In this document: positions 6,901-14,946 of the stretch, piece after piece | Layout: each line of letters starts with the position of its first letter | How positions within the stretch are numbered: the stretch's first letter is position 1 | NCBI GenBank assembly: GCA_016287975.1 | Contig: JAEEXV010000298.1 | Coordinates: 1 to 27,434 of the forward strand | Source: Lentisphaeria bacterium | Lineage (GTDB): Bacteria; Verrucomicrobiota; Lentisphaeria; Oligosphaerales; Oligosphaeraceae | Direction: 5' to 3' | DNA length: 27,434 nucleotides | Position numbers and translations under genes: made by a program | Notes under the pieces: model-generated | Seen by the model: only the letters and a program-made list of their open reading frames with translations | The model's database searches: none | Told to the model about the DNA's origin: nothing

Positions 6901-8182
6901 AGAGTGCGTCGGGGGAGTCCGATGGATCCTGGAAGAATGGCGATCGGTGGATTTGCACGCTCTGCACCAGGCCCGCGAGGAAGAGGGTGCTGATCATGAA
7001 GGAGCCGCCGTAGCTGATGAAGGGCAGGGGGATGCCGACAATCGGCGCGGCCTGGATGGTCATCGAGATGTTGATGAGGATGTGGGTGGAGAAGATGATG
7101 ACCGCCCCCATCGCGAGGCATGTGCCCTGGGAATCGGCGGCGCTGAGGGCGGTGCGGCAGAAGCACAGCATCAGCCCCGCCAGCAACCCGATGATGGTGC
7201 CCGCGCCCAGGAAACCAGTCTCCTCGGCGATCACGGAGAAGATGAAGTCGGTGGGCGCGATGGTGCGCGGCAGATAGCCGAGGACATGCTGCGTGCCGTG
7301 GAGATACCCCTTGCCGAACATGCCGCCCGAGCCGACGGCGAGGAGGCTCTGGCGGGCGTTCCAGTCGTCCTGCTTGCGCTCGCCTTTGGCGGGGGTGAAG
7401 AAGCGCTCGACGGATTCCTCGAAGCTGCGCGCCGCGCGGTCGGGGAGGAACGGCGCGACGGCGCGGGAGAAGTTGCGGGCGGGGTCCGCCGCGAAGACCT
7501 TGACGCGGTCTTTCTGGTAGGGCTTCAGTTTCATGTAGAAGATGGGCAGCAGCAGCAGCACGGCGGCGCCGCCGAGGACGAACCAGCGCCATCGCAGCCC
7601 CGTCAGGAGCATCATGACGATGGTGACGGGGAGGAGCACCATCGCGGTGCCGAAGTCGGGCTGGAGGCAGATGAGCGCTCCTGGGAGGAAGGATGCGAGT
7701 GCGAGGAGGATGGCGGGCAGCCAGATGCCGAGGGCGGTATGGCGGATTTCCTGGAGGGAGGCGAGCCACGCGAGGAAGAGCATGGTGAGGGGCTTGGCGG
7801 CCTCGCCTGGCTGGACGAGGCCGATGCCAGGCACGCGGAGCCACCCTCGGGTGTTGTTGAGGGTGCGTCCGAAGAGGAGCACGGCGAGGAGGAGGAGGAG
7901 GCCCGCGAGGTAGAAGAGCCAGCTGTGGCGGCACCAGAGATGGTAGTCGATGGCGGCAGTCACGACATAGACGACGATGCCGAGCGCGAGCCACTCGAGC
8001 TGGTGCAGCCACTTTCCCGCGAGGCTGCCGCCGACCTCGACGCCAGCGCCGTAGATGAAGGCGATGCCGATGACGAGGAGCGTGGCCTCCAGCCCGATGG
8101 CCAGCCAGTCCACCCGCAGCCACGCCCCCGCGCGGCGCTGCAGGAGATCATCGGAGAGGCGGATGGCGGAAAGGGCGGTCAT
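6887..8182 (-). CDS. rodA: Rod-shape-determining SEDS glycosyltransferase RodA
   Basis: The 431-residue polytopic membrane protein belongs to the SEDS family (RodA/FtsW), which polymerises lipid II into glycan strands; RodA serves the elongation machinery. About ten hydrophobic segments are visible. Diagnostic blocks are PGEAAKPLTMLFLAW, LICLQPDFGTAMVLLP, TDFIFSVIAEETGFLG and the C-terminal INISMTIQAAPIVGIPLPFISYGGS. The short N-terminus, a long periplasmic loop containing GYLHGTQHVLGYLP, and absence of extra C-terminal domains favour RodA over FtsW. Start ATG 8182 has no clear ribosome site. It is the first gene of the run with lepB. The usual partners mreC, mreD and PBP2 are not in the window. 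Confidence 0.9.
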   Translation of the reverse strand: MTALSAIRLSDDLLQRRAGAWLRVDWLAIGLEATLLVIGIAFIYGAGVEVGGSLAGKWLHQLEWLALGIVVYVVTAAIDYHLWCRHSWLFYLAGLLLLLAVLLFGRTLNNTRGWLRVPGIGLVQPGEAAKPLTMLFLAWLASLQEIRHTALGIWLPAILLALASFLPGALICLQPDFGTAMVLLPVTIVMMLLTGLRWRWFVLGGAAVLLLLPIFYMKLKPYQKDRVKVFAADPARNFSRAVAPFLPDRAARSFEESVERFFTPAKGERKQDDWNARQSLLAVGSGGMFGKGYLHGTQHVLGYLPRTIAPTDFIFSVIAEETGFLGAGTIIGLLAGLMLCFCRTALSAADSQGTCLAMGAVIIFSTHILINISMTIQAAPIVGIPLPFISYGGSFMISTLFLAGLVQSVQIHRSPFFQDPSDSPDALYEAT

Positions 8183-8195
8183 GGCAAGTCGGAAT

Positions 8196-8211
8196 GCGAA
8201 TAAAAATTCGC
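8196..8211. promoter_or_regulatory. Inverted repeat just upstream of rodA
   Basis: GCGAAT and ATTCGC form a perfect 6-base inverted repeat with an AAAA loop, 14 bases upstream of the rodA start in the 238-base divergent region between rodA and the DNA polymerase gene. It could be an operator or a leader hairpin. I found no convincing -35/-10 pair for either gene here. Confidence 0.3.
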
Positions 8212-8420
8212 TACAATGAAGCCGTGGATGCGATGAAAAATAAGATGGAAACGGGATGGACGGAAAGCGAAACGGGAAAGGAATGCTACATTATGCGAAA
8301 ACGGGTTCGCGCGGGCAGGATGGAGCGCGCGGCGGGGCGGCGGTGGAAATAACATAATCATTCGCGGCCCGTTTGCTTGATTGCGGCGGTGGCGTGCGGG
8401 CTTTTTTCAGGAGAACTCCG

Positions 8421-10634
8421 ATGATGATGGATTTGAGCAAACTGGTGCAAAGCACGTGCGAGCGGCTGGTCGCGGTGGAGGCGCTCCCCGACGGGACGGC
8501 CGAACTCTTCTCGCGGGATCCTTCAGGCGCCGTCGCCTCGCGGATTGTGGAATGCAAGCCCTGGCTGCTGACGGCGGGGCCCGAACTCGGGGCCGCCCTC
8601 GCGGGGAACTGCGGCGTGGAGCCGCTGGAGGGGGAGGGGGCGATGCGGTGCCGCGTCGTCTTCCCCGACGAAAAGAGCCATGACGCGGCGGTGAAGCAAT
8701 TGAAGAAGCTGACGGGGCAGAATCCGTCGTCGCCGCTGGCGCCGTACCGCGTCTTCTCGGATCCGATCCAGCGCGCGCTGATGGCGCTGAAGGCGCGGCT
8801 GTTCCGCGGAATGGAGTTCCGCGAACTGCGGCGGATGCAGCTGGACATCGAGACGCGCTGCACGGTGCCTGGCACCTTCTGCAACGCCGAGCGCGAAGGG
8901 GACGAGGTGATTCTGGTGTCGCTGAAGGACAGCGACGGCTTCGAGGTGTGCCTGTCGTCGCGCCAGGAGGGCGGGGAGGCCGCGCTGCTGGCGCGGATGG
9001 TCGCGGTCATCCAGGAGCGCGACCCCGATGTGCTGGAGGGCCACAACCTCTTCAACTTCGACCTCGACTATCTGGAGAAGCGCTGCAAGCGCCACGGCGT
9101 CGCCTTTGCGATCGGGCGTGGGGGGCGGCTTCCCCAGGCGCGGCCCAGCCGTCTGTCCATCGCTGAGCGGACGCTGAACTACCGCCGCTACGATGTCTAC
9201 GGGCGCCATGTGGTGGACACCTATCACCTGGTGCAACTGGCGGATGTCAGCCGCCGCGACATGGACAGCTACGGCCTCAAATACGCTGCGAAGTACTACG
9301 GCATCGCGCGCGAGGGGCGCGTCTATGTGCAGGGGGATGACATCACCGCGACCTTCGACAACGACCCCGAACGCCTGTCGGAGTACTGCCTGGACGATGT
9401 GCGGGAGACCGACGGCCTCTCGCGGATTCTATCGCCGAGCCACTTCTACCAGACGCAGCTGCTGCCGCTCTCGTATCAGAACTGCGTGCTGCGCGGCAAC
9501 GCCACGCGCATCGACGGGCTGCTGACGGCGGAGTATCTCGCGGCTGGGGCGGCGCTGCCTGCCCCGCAGGCGCCCGTGCCGTTCGAGGGGGCGCTGAGCG
9601 AGGCGGCGAAGTGCGGCGTCTTCAAGCCAGTCTGGCACATCGACGTGCGCAGCCTGTATCCCTCCATCATCCTGAGCGAACGGCTGGCGCCCGCCTCCGA
9701 CCGCCTCGGCGTCTTCCTGCGGCTGCTGGAGCAGCTGCGGGAGTTCAGGCTGGCGGCGAAGGACGCGATGAAGGCGTCGGAGGGCGCGGAGCGGGACCAC
9801 TATGCCGCATTGCAGTCGTCGTTCAAGATCCTCATCAACTCCTTCTACGGCTATCTGGGCTTTGCGCAGGGAACCTTCAACGACTACGGCATGGCCGAGA
9901 AGGTCACCGCGACGGGGCGGGGCATCCTGACTGGCATGAGCGAGCATCTGGAGGCCGAGGGCGCCTCCGTCATCGAACTCGACACCGACGGCATCTACTT
10001 CGTGCCGCCGCCCGCCATACACGAGGTGGACGAGATGAGGCGCCGCATCCAGGAGGAACTGCCGCCAGGCATCGCCGTCGAACTGGACGGGACATATTCG
10101 GCGATGTTCTCCTACAAGAGCAAGAACTATGCGCTTCGGGAGGCGGACGGGCGGATTTCGCTGCATGGCGCCGCCCTGCGCTCGCGCGGGCTGGAGCCCT
10201 TCCAGCGGCGCTTCGTCGCCGAGGCGATCGACCGCATCCTGTCGGGGCAGGCGGCGGAACTGCCCGCGCTCTTCCGTGAATACGAGGAGGCGCTCCTGCA
10301 GCACAAGTTGCCGTTGCAGGATTTTCTGCGCAAGGAGAACCTGACGATGACGCCGGGGAACTACAAGGCCGCGCTGGCGGCGGGCAAGACCAAGCGCAGC
10401 GCCATCTATGAACTGGCGCTTCGTTCCAGCCAGGAGTTCCGCCCTGGCGACGGGCTGAAATACTACGTGACAGGCGCGAAGAAGTCCGTCTCCGTCGTTG
10501 AAAACAGCAAGCTTGCGGAGGAGATCGATGCCTCCGTCCGAGACGAGAACGTGCCGTTCTATCTCGACCGACTCAAGGGCGTCTATGAAAAACTCGCCGC
10601 GGCCGTCGGCTCGGCTCCCCAGGACGGCAAATAA
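8421..10634 (+). CDS. Family B DNA polymerase with 3'-5' exonuclease domain
   Basis: The 737-residue enzyme is a complete B-family polymerase with proofreading. Exonuclease motifs are DIE (D142), NLFNFD (N209-D214) and YCLDD (Y322, D325). Polymerase motif A is DVRSLYPSII (D408), motif B is K469-ILINSFYG, and motif C is DTDG (D521, D523). SKNYAL follows, as expected for the KKxY-type region. All catalytic carboxylates are present. DTDG is the archaeal form, while E. coli Pol II has DTDS. Length is similar to both. I chose the first of three ATG codons (8421) because AGGAG lies 7 bases upstream (8409-8413). The role is probably repair or translesion synthesis, by analogy with Pol II. It stands alone on the plus strand, divergent from rodA. 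Confidence 0.93.
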   Translation: MMMDLSKLVQSTCERLVAVEALPDGTAELFSRDPSGAVASRIVECKPWLLTAGPELGAALAGNCGVEPLEGEGAMRCRVVFPDEKSHDAAVKQLKKLTGQNPSSPLAPYRVFSDPIQRALMALKARLFRGMEFRELRRMQLDIETRCTVPGTFCNAEREGDEVILVSLKDSDGFEVCLSSRQEGGEAALLARMVAVIQERDPDVLEGHNLFNFDLDYLEKRCKRHGVAFAIGRGGRLPQARPSRLSIAERTLNYRRYDVYGRHVVDTYHLVQLADVSRRDMDSYGLKYAAKYYGIAREGRVYVQGDDITATFDNDPERLSEYCLDDVRETDGLSRILSPSHFYQTQLLPLSYQNCVLRGNATRIDGLLTAEYLAAGAALPAPQAPVPFEGALSEAAKCGVFKPVWHIDVRSLYPSIILSERLAPASDRLGVFLRLLEQLREFRLAAKDAMKASEGAERDHYAALQSSFKILINSFYGYLGFAQGTFNDYGMAEKVTATGRGILTGMSEHLEAEGASVIELDTDGIYFVPPPAIHEVDEMRRRIQEELPPGIAVELDGTYSAMFSYKSKNYALREADGRISLHGAALRSRGLEPFQRRFVAEAIDRILSGQAAELPALFREYEEALLQHKLPLQDFLRKENLTMTPGNYKAALAAGKTKRSAIYELALRSSQEFRPGDGLKYYVTGAKKSVSVVENSKLAEEIDASVRDENVPFYLDRLKGVYEKLAAAVGSAPQDGK

Positions 10635-10863
10635 TGGAGGATAGAGGGTGCGTTTGCCGATTCGCGGCTCACTCCCCCTCTGGTTCTGGTCCTGCCCCTA
10701 CAGGAGTTTTATGCGTCTGTAAGAATTTGCGTTTTCCGCCAACCGCGCACCGGCTCAGGCGAATGACTTCTTCCAGTTTGGCAATTCAACCAGTGGGGCA
10801 AGATTCGGGACGCAAGATTCACGGACATCATTACCGCCTGCCAGAACTCTTTCAAGCCATGTT

Positions 10864-11313
10864 CTATCTGCCATGCTGGAGAATGACCAGGACGGTGAGG
10901 GTCTTTGCGGGGGCGGTGTTCTTCTCCCAGGGGCGGCGGTAGCGGAATTGGATGGCGCTGCTGCCGCCGTGGCCGTTGCCTTTGAAGGTGAAGAGGCGCA
11001 TGCCTGGAGCGCCGGTCATGCCCGGGCGCCCGCCTTGGACATATTCCGAGGACACGGCCGCCACGGCCTCGGGATTGCCGATTTCGACTTGCCACGAATA
11101 TCCAGTAGTGGGATTTTCGCGCAAGGGGATGGTGAAGGGCTTGCCGTTGTCGACCGCAAGCGTGAGCACCGTGCCGTCTGGCAGGTCGAAGGGCTGGAAG
11201 CGCGAGGCTAGAGCATTTCTGGCGGGTGGCACGGGCGGCGCGGGCTGGTGGGGTTTCGGGGCGGCGGAGAGGATGGCGGCGGCGAGAAGGATGGCGGGGA
11301 TGAGGAGGCGCAT
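10864..11313 (-). CDS. Secreted chagasin-like cysteine protease inhibitor (family I42)
   Basis: The 149-residue product has a Sec signal peptide (about 1-18, LLIPAILLAAAILSAAP) followed by one immunoglobulin-like inhibitor domain. The three loops that enter papain-type active sites are recognisable: NPTTGYSW (67-74), a Gly-rich FTFKGNGHGGSS (about 108-119), and RRPWE (126-130). Members of this family block papain-like cysteine proteases, either the producer's own or those of host or competitors. Start ATG 11313 gives the clean signal peptide; the ribosome site is weak. A longer frame upstream has no gene character. The 229 bases between its stop and the polymerase stop hold no feature I can support. 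The protein is transcribed divergently from the M48-like protein next door. Confidence 0.85.
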   Translation of the reverse strand: MRLLIPAILLAAAILSAAPKPHQPAPPVPPARNALASRFQPFDLPDGTVLTLAVDNGKPFTIPLRENPTTGYSWQVEIGNPEAVAAVSSEYVQGGRPGMTGAPGMRLFTFKGNGHGGSSAIQFRYRRPWEKNTAPAKTLTVLVILQHGR

Positions 11314-11504
11314 ATTCAAGAATGGGTGGTAAGAGTTGGAATTACGAGGACTGGGGGCGAATTCCGACTTACTATAGCGCAACGAACAATTACAGTACTG
11401 GATGCGACATGATGTTTTTTGGGGGATGCGTAAGAAATCGCGCGCACTCTGGTAGTAGGTTCTACCGAGGAATGCTGCGGATTTTTGTGTTTCGGGAGTT
11501 TTCC

Positions 11505-13424
11505 ATGCGACGCTGGATGTGTTTCCTTGTTATTTGCCTGACCTGCACGGTCGGATTTGCCGGAACGGCGGACTTGGAGGAGGTCGTAAAGACGGCGCAG
11601 TTGCCGTTCCCAAAGTTGTCAAGGTGGGCAAAATGGCGGCGCAACGGCGCAGTGAAGGTGCCGCAGCATCGCCGTGATCGGCGTCTATACCTGACCCCCA
11701 AGGAGGAAAAACGAATCGGCGCGGAATTGCGGCGACTGCTGATGGAAAGGCAGGTGTTCGAGGATGGCAATCCGGGCTTCGACCGGTGTCGCGAAATTGC
11801 CGAACGGATTGTCAAAGCCCTGCCAGGGAAAATTCCGTTGGAGGTGCATTTGCTGTCGTCAACGGCTGTGAACGCCTTTGGTCTCCTTGACGGGACTTTG
11901 GTGGTGACCAGCGGTGCCCTGCATCGTTGCAACGACGACGAACTGGCATTCCTGATCGGACACGCATACGCGCATGTCGTCGCGCGTCATGCGACGGAAA
12001 CCGCCACAATGGCGTATGAAGCCGCAAACGGCAAGAACCTGCCGCAATGGTGGCCGAAGACAACCGATGTGGAAAAAGCGCAGTTGGCGGACGAATTCCG
12101 TCGGCTCGGCTTTTCGCTGGTAGTGCAGTCGGGGCTTTGGCGCCCGTATGACTACATTATGGAGTATGAGGCGGATGCACTGGGGCTTGTGTTTATGATG
12201 AAAGCGGGTTTCGAACCGCTTCAGGCGCTGTCGCTGCTGCGGCGCCAGATGGAGACGTTTGACTCTGCTTCATGGGTGTCGACCTATCCAGAACTCCTGC
12301 GCCGCTATGATCGGCTGTTTCTTTTGTGCGAACAGGAGAAGGTGCTTGCGGAGGCAGTAGTTGGCAAGACGATGAAACTGGAGTGGATGGATGATGCCAT
12401 CCGCATGAGCGAGGAGAAGGCTCATGTGGAGACGGTGAAAACCGTCGCGGATCCTGATGGAATCGTGCTGTTCGTTCCTGGAATCAGCATCCTGAAGAAA
12501 GAGAATCCCGCCACATACGCTTCGAGCTTGGGACAAGCCTATCCGCGCCACGAACTCAGGGTGATGGCATGGGAATGCTCCGATTTGCTGCGCCCGCGCG
12601 ATGTGGCGAAAGGAGTCTACAAGTCGGAGGTATGGGGGCAACTCCGGCAGTATTGGCCGATTGCCAAACTTCGCGCGGACACAATTACCCTTCGGGTGGT
12701 GAATGAGATTGTCTTTAGGATGTCGCCAGAGGAGCGCGCAAAATTGATCCTGGCGGGCCATTCCCTGGGGGTGCGGGTCATCCTGCGGGTCACGCAGGAA
12801 TTGGCGGCACGTGGGATGCAGCTGCATCAGATTGTCTTGATGGGCGGTGCGGTTCCGGCGGACACTCCGTTGCTGGAAAATTGTGCCGCAGTCTCCGCGA
12901 TTCCCCCTCAGAATTACTATCATTGGCATGACGAGGCGCTTTCCGAGTTCTTCTATTCGATGGAGAATGTGCCGGCGCTGGGCTTGACTGGGCTTCGGAA
13001 GCCCCTGTCCCGTTTCCAGGACTACCAGATTCCCGGCGGCAGCCAGTTGTTTGGGCATGCCGCCGCACTCTATCTGAAGTCCGTCGAATTGGCTTCCCGA
13101 GGCGAATTGGCACCGCAGGACACGAAGATCGACCACTTTTCGATTGCCACGCCGTTGCCCATGAAAGTGTGGAAGGCGGCTGCCGTGAAAGTGTCGTTTC
13201 AGAAGACCGGCATCCTTCTTGAACAGTGCTTCGGCTGGGAGTTCATCGTTTTCAAGAACTGGATCCGGCCCAATGAATATCTCATTCGCAATCCATATCG
13301 ACAGCCAGTGGCACGGGGGCGCGAAAATGCCATGCGGGCACGCTGGAAGGAAATTTGCGGCAAATTGGATGCGGCTTCCCGGGGCGAAACGGGCAAGCCG
13401 CCACTTGAGAAGAAATCGCGATGA
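11505..13424 (+). CDS. Secreted M48-like pseudopeptidase fused to an alpha/beta hydrolase
   Basis: The 639-residue protein has a signal peptide (about 1-19). Residues 55-300 follow an M48 (Oma1/BepA-like) zinc peptidase: LTPKEEKRIG, VNAFGLLDGTLVVTSGAL, the metal helix, then EYEADALGLVFMMKAGF. The metal motif reads H153-A-Y-A-H157 instead of HExxH, so the catalytic Glu is Ala. The His pair and the third ligand Glu of EADAL (E222) remain. Proteolysis is therefore doubtful, while metal binding may persist. Residues 350-560 look like an alpha/beta hydrolase: DGIVLFVPG, then nucleophile elbow GHSLG (S420) and HQIVLMGGAVP, reminiscent of DUF726-type lipases. The start is ATG 11505 with GGGAG 6 bases upstream. 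Codon use is less GC-rich than in the flanking genes. The fold calls are fairly sure, the function unknown. Confidence 0.75.
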   Translation: MRRWMCFLVICLTCTVGFAGTADLEEVVKTAQLPFPKLSRWAKWRRNGAVKVPQHRRDRRLYLTPKEEKRIGAELRRLLMERQVFEDGNPGFDRCREIAERIVKALPGKIPLEVHLLSSTAVNAFGLLDGTLVVTSGALHRCNDDELAFLIGHAYAHVVARHATETATMAYEAANGKNLPQWWPKTTDVEKAQLADEFRRLGFSLVVQSGLWRPYDYIMEYEADALGLVFMMKAGFEPLQALSLLRRQMETFDSASWVSTYPELLRRYDRLFLLCEQEKVLAEAVVGKTMKLEWMDDAIRMSEEKAHVETVKTVADPDGIVLFVPGISILKKENPATYASSLGQAYPRHELRVMAWECSDLLRPRDVAKGVYKSEVWGQLRQYWPIAKLRADTITLRVVNEIVFRMSPEERAKLILAGHSLGVRVILRVTQELAARGMQLHQIVLMGGAVPADTPLLENCAAVSAIPPQNYYHWHDEALSEFFYSMENVPALGLTGLRKPLSRFQDYQIPGGSQLFGHAAALYLKSVELASRGELAPQDTKIDHFSIATPLPMKVWKAAAVKVSFQKTGILLEQCFGWEFIVFKNWIRPNEYLIRNPYRQPVARGRENAMRARWKEICGKLDAASRGETGKPPLEKKSR

Positions 13425-13457
13425 GGTGATGGAGGCGGACGCCACCCTCGCGGCCGC

Positions 13458-14594
13458 TTACAGCGCGATGTGTGCGATTTTGAGGGGGGAGGAGAACGGC
13501 TTGACGGGGAGGCTCTGTCCGTCGGTGATGATCCACTGGTTCGGGCCGAGGCGGGTGGGCATGAAGTTGCCCGAGAGGTGGACGGTGTCGGGGCGGGCGG
13601 GGTCTCCGTCGATGGGGAAGACGACCTGTTCCGTGGAGCGCAGGAGCGTCATCGTCCTGGGCTCGACCTCGGCGATGTAGAGGGGGGCGCGGAAGCGCAC
13701 GACTTTTGCGTTGACCTCGTTTTTGCGGGTGTAGCTCAGGAAAAGGCGGTCATCGGTGCAGAGGAAATGCTGCTGGGTGGAACTGGTCTCCAGGTCGGTG
13801 CCGTCGTCGAACCGCCAGGGCTGGATGGGGGCGTAGTGGAGGCCGTCGGCGCTGCGGCTGTGGTAGGCCTTGCCGTCCTCGGCGCGCAGGGTGAGGCGGA
13901 CCTCCCCCTGGAACTCCATCAGGGATGGCTCCAGGAGGCCGCGTCCGAAGCGGTGGGTGAGGATATTGCCGCGTTCGAGCAGAGCGAAGGAGGCCCCGTC
14001 GAAGCGGGCGCGGTAGACGGTCACGAAACAGAAGGGCGGGTGGTCGAGTTCCTGCCCGTAGAAGGCGATGAGCCAGTCGCCATCGGGGCGCACGATGCGT
14101 TGCCCGCAGCCGCAGACGAAGCAGATGTCGGCGGCGAACTCAGGCGGCTCGAAGATCTGGCGGGGCGCCCATGTGCCGTCGGGATTCAAGGCGGAATAGA
14201 CGCCGCGGCGCTTGAGTTCGGGGGCGTAGTCCTCCTTGCCCCAATGGCCGAGGGTGTCCATGTGGCGTCCATTGCGGTAGAAGACATTGTGGCCGATGAA
14301 CAGCATGGCGCCAGTGGCGGGATCGTAGTCGACGACGGTGTCGCAAGTGCCCTCGTAGGCGTTCGAGTAGGCCGCGATCGGCGCCCATCCGAGGGTGGGC
14401 ACCGAGACGGGCTTGCTCCAGGTGTAGCCGTTGTCATCGGAGATGCAGGTCTCGACGGGGCCGTAGAAGTCGCCGCTGCCGATGGTCTGGAGGGACATGA
14501 AGAGGCGACCAGATGGGTGACGGCCGACTTTCGGGTGGAACATCGGACGGGAGCCAATGCCTTCGGAGGTGATGGTGTGGAGTTCGATTTGCAT
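13458..14594 (-). CDS. BNR/sialidase-like beta-propeller protein
   Basis: The 378-residue protein resembles the sialidase/neuraminidase-like six-bladed propellers. A clear Asp box, SDDNGYTW, is at residues 52-59, and a weaker one, SRSADGLHY, comes later. RPMFHPKVGRHPSGRLFMS near the N-terminus and repeated blades with conserved Trp/Asp fit an exo-glycosidase or a glycan-binding lectin. No signal peptide is visible, so it is probably cytoplasmic, unlike the upstream glycosidase-like protein. The start at ATG 14594 matches where propeller similarity begins; the ribosome site is weak. It is the last gene of the minus-strand carbohydrate cluster and converges on the M48-like gene. Substrate cannot be deduced: sialidase, arabinanase-like and rhamnosidase-type propellers share these features. 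Confidence 0.75.
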   Translation of the reverse strand: MQIELHTITSEGIGSRPMFHPKVGRHPSGRLFMSLQTIGSGDFYGPVETCISDDNGYTWSKPVSVPTLGWAPIAAYSNAYEGTCDTVVDYDPATGAMLFIGHNVFYRNGRHMDTLGHWGKEDYAPELKRRGVYSALNPDGTWAPRQIFEPPEFAADICFVCGCGQRIVRPDGDWLIAFYGQELDHPPFCFVTVYRARFDGASFALLERGNILTHRFGRGLLEPSLMEFQGEVRLTLRAEDGKAYHSRSADGLHYAPIQPWRFDDGTDLETSSTQQHFLCTDDRLFLSYTRKNEVNAKVVRFRAPLYIAEVEPRTMTLLRSTEQVVFPIDGDPARPDTVHLSGNFMPTRLGPNQWIITDGQSLPVKPFSSPLKIAHIAL

Positions 14595-14628
14595 GGAGGA
14601 GTGATCCCTGAAGTGAAACGGCAGGGAT

Positions 14629-14927
14629 TGGACTTTGGATGGGACTTTGGACGGGGGGACTTTCGGACTGGGGGATGGGACTTTGGACTTTGGACGCTGG
14701 GGCGGCCGCAGGACTTTGGACGCTGGACTTTGGACGCCGGGGCGGCCGCAGGACGCAGGACTTTGGACGCCGGGGCGGCCGCAGGACTTTGGACGCTGGA
14801 CGCTGGACTTTGGACGCCGGGGCGGCCGCAGGACTTTGGACTTTGGACGCCGGGGCGGCCGCAGGACGCTGGACTTCTGACGCCGGACTTTGGAGGGAAC
14901 TTTGGACTTTGGACTGGATGCTCTTTT
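14629..14927. repeat. Minisatellite array C with five GCGGCCGC blocks
   Basis: Alternating units of GGACTTTGGAC, GCTGGACTTTGG and GGGGCGGCCGCAGGAC fill the gap between the BNR gene start and the stop of the glycosidase-like gene. GCGGCCGC occurs five times, near 14702, 14742, 14775, 14822 and 14855. Positions 14651-14700 are almost identical to 19371-19421 in the second array. No gene is supported inside it. Confidence 0.85.
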
Positions 14928-14946
14928 GGCGAAGGGCGCGGCGGGA

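Noticed and set aside
6947..8203. 418-residue acidic plus-strand open frame
   Set aside because: Antisense shadow of rodA; Glu/Gly-rich without structure, while the minus strand shows all SEDS motifs.
10634..10942. 102-codon frame directly after the DNA polymerase
   Set aside because: Its composition is not gene-like, there is no good ribosome site, and it overlaps the chagasin-like gene end. I found no homology by eye.
14629..14927. CRISPR array
   Set aside because: Units are short, nested and continuous with no unique spacers of constant length, and there are no cas genes. The same holds for the arrays at 4669, 19255 and 27323.
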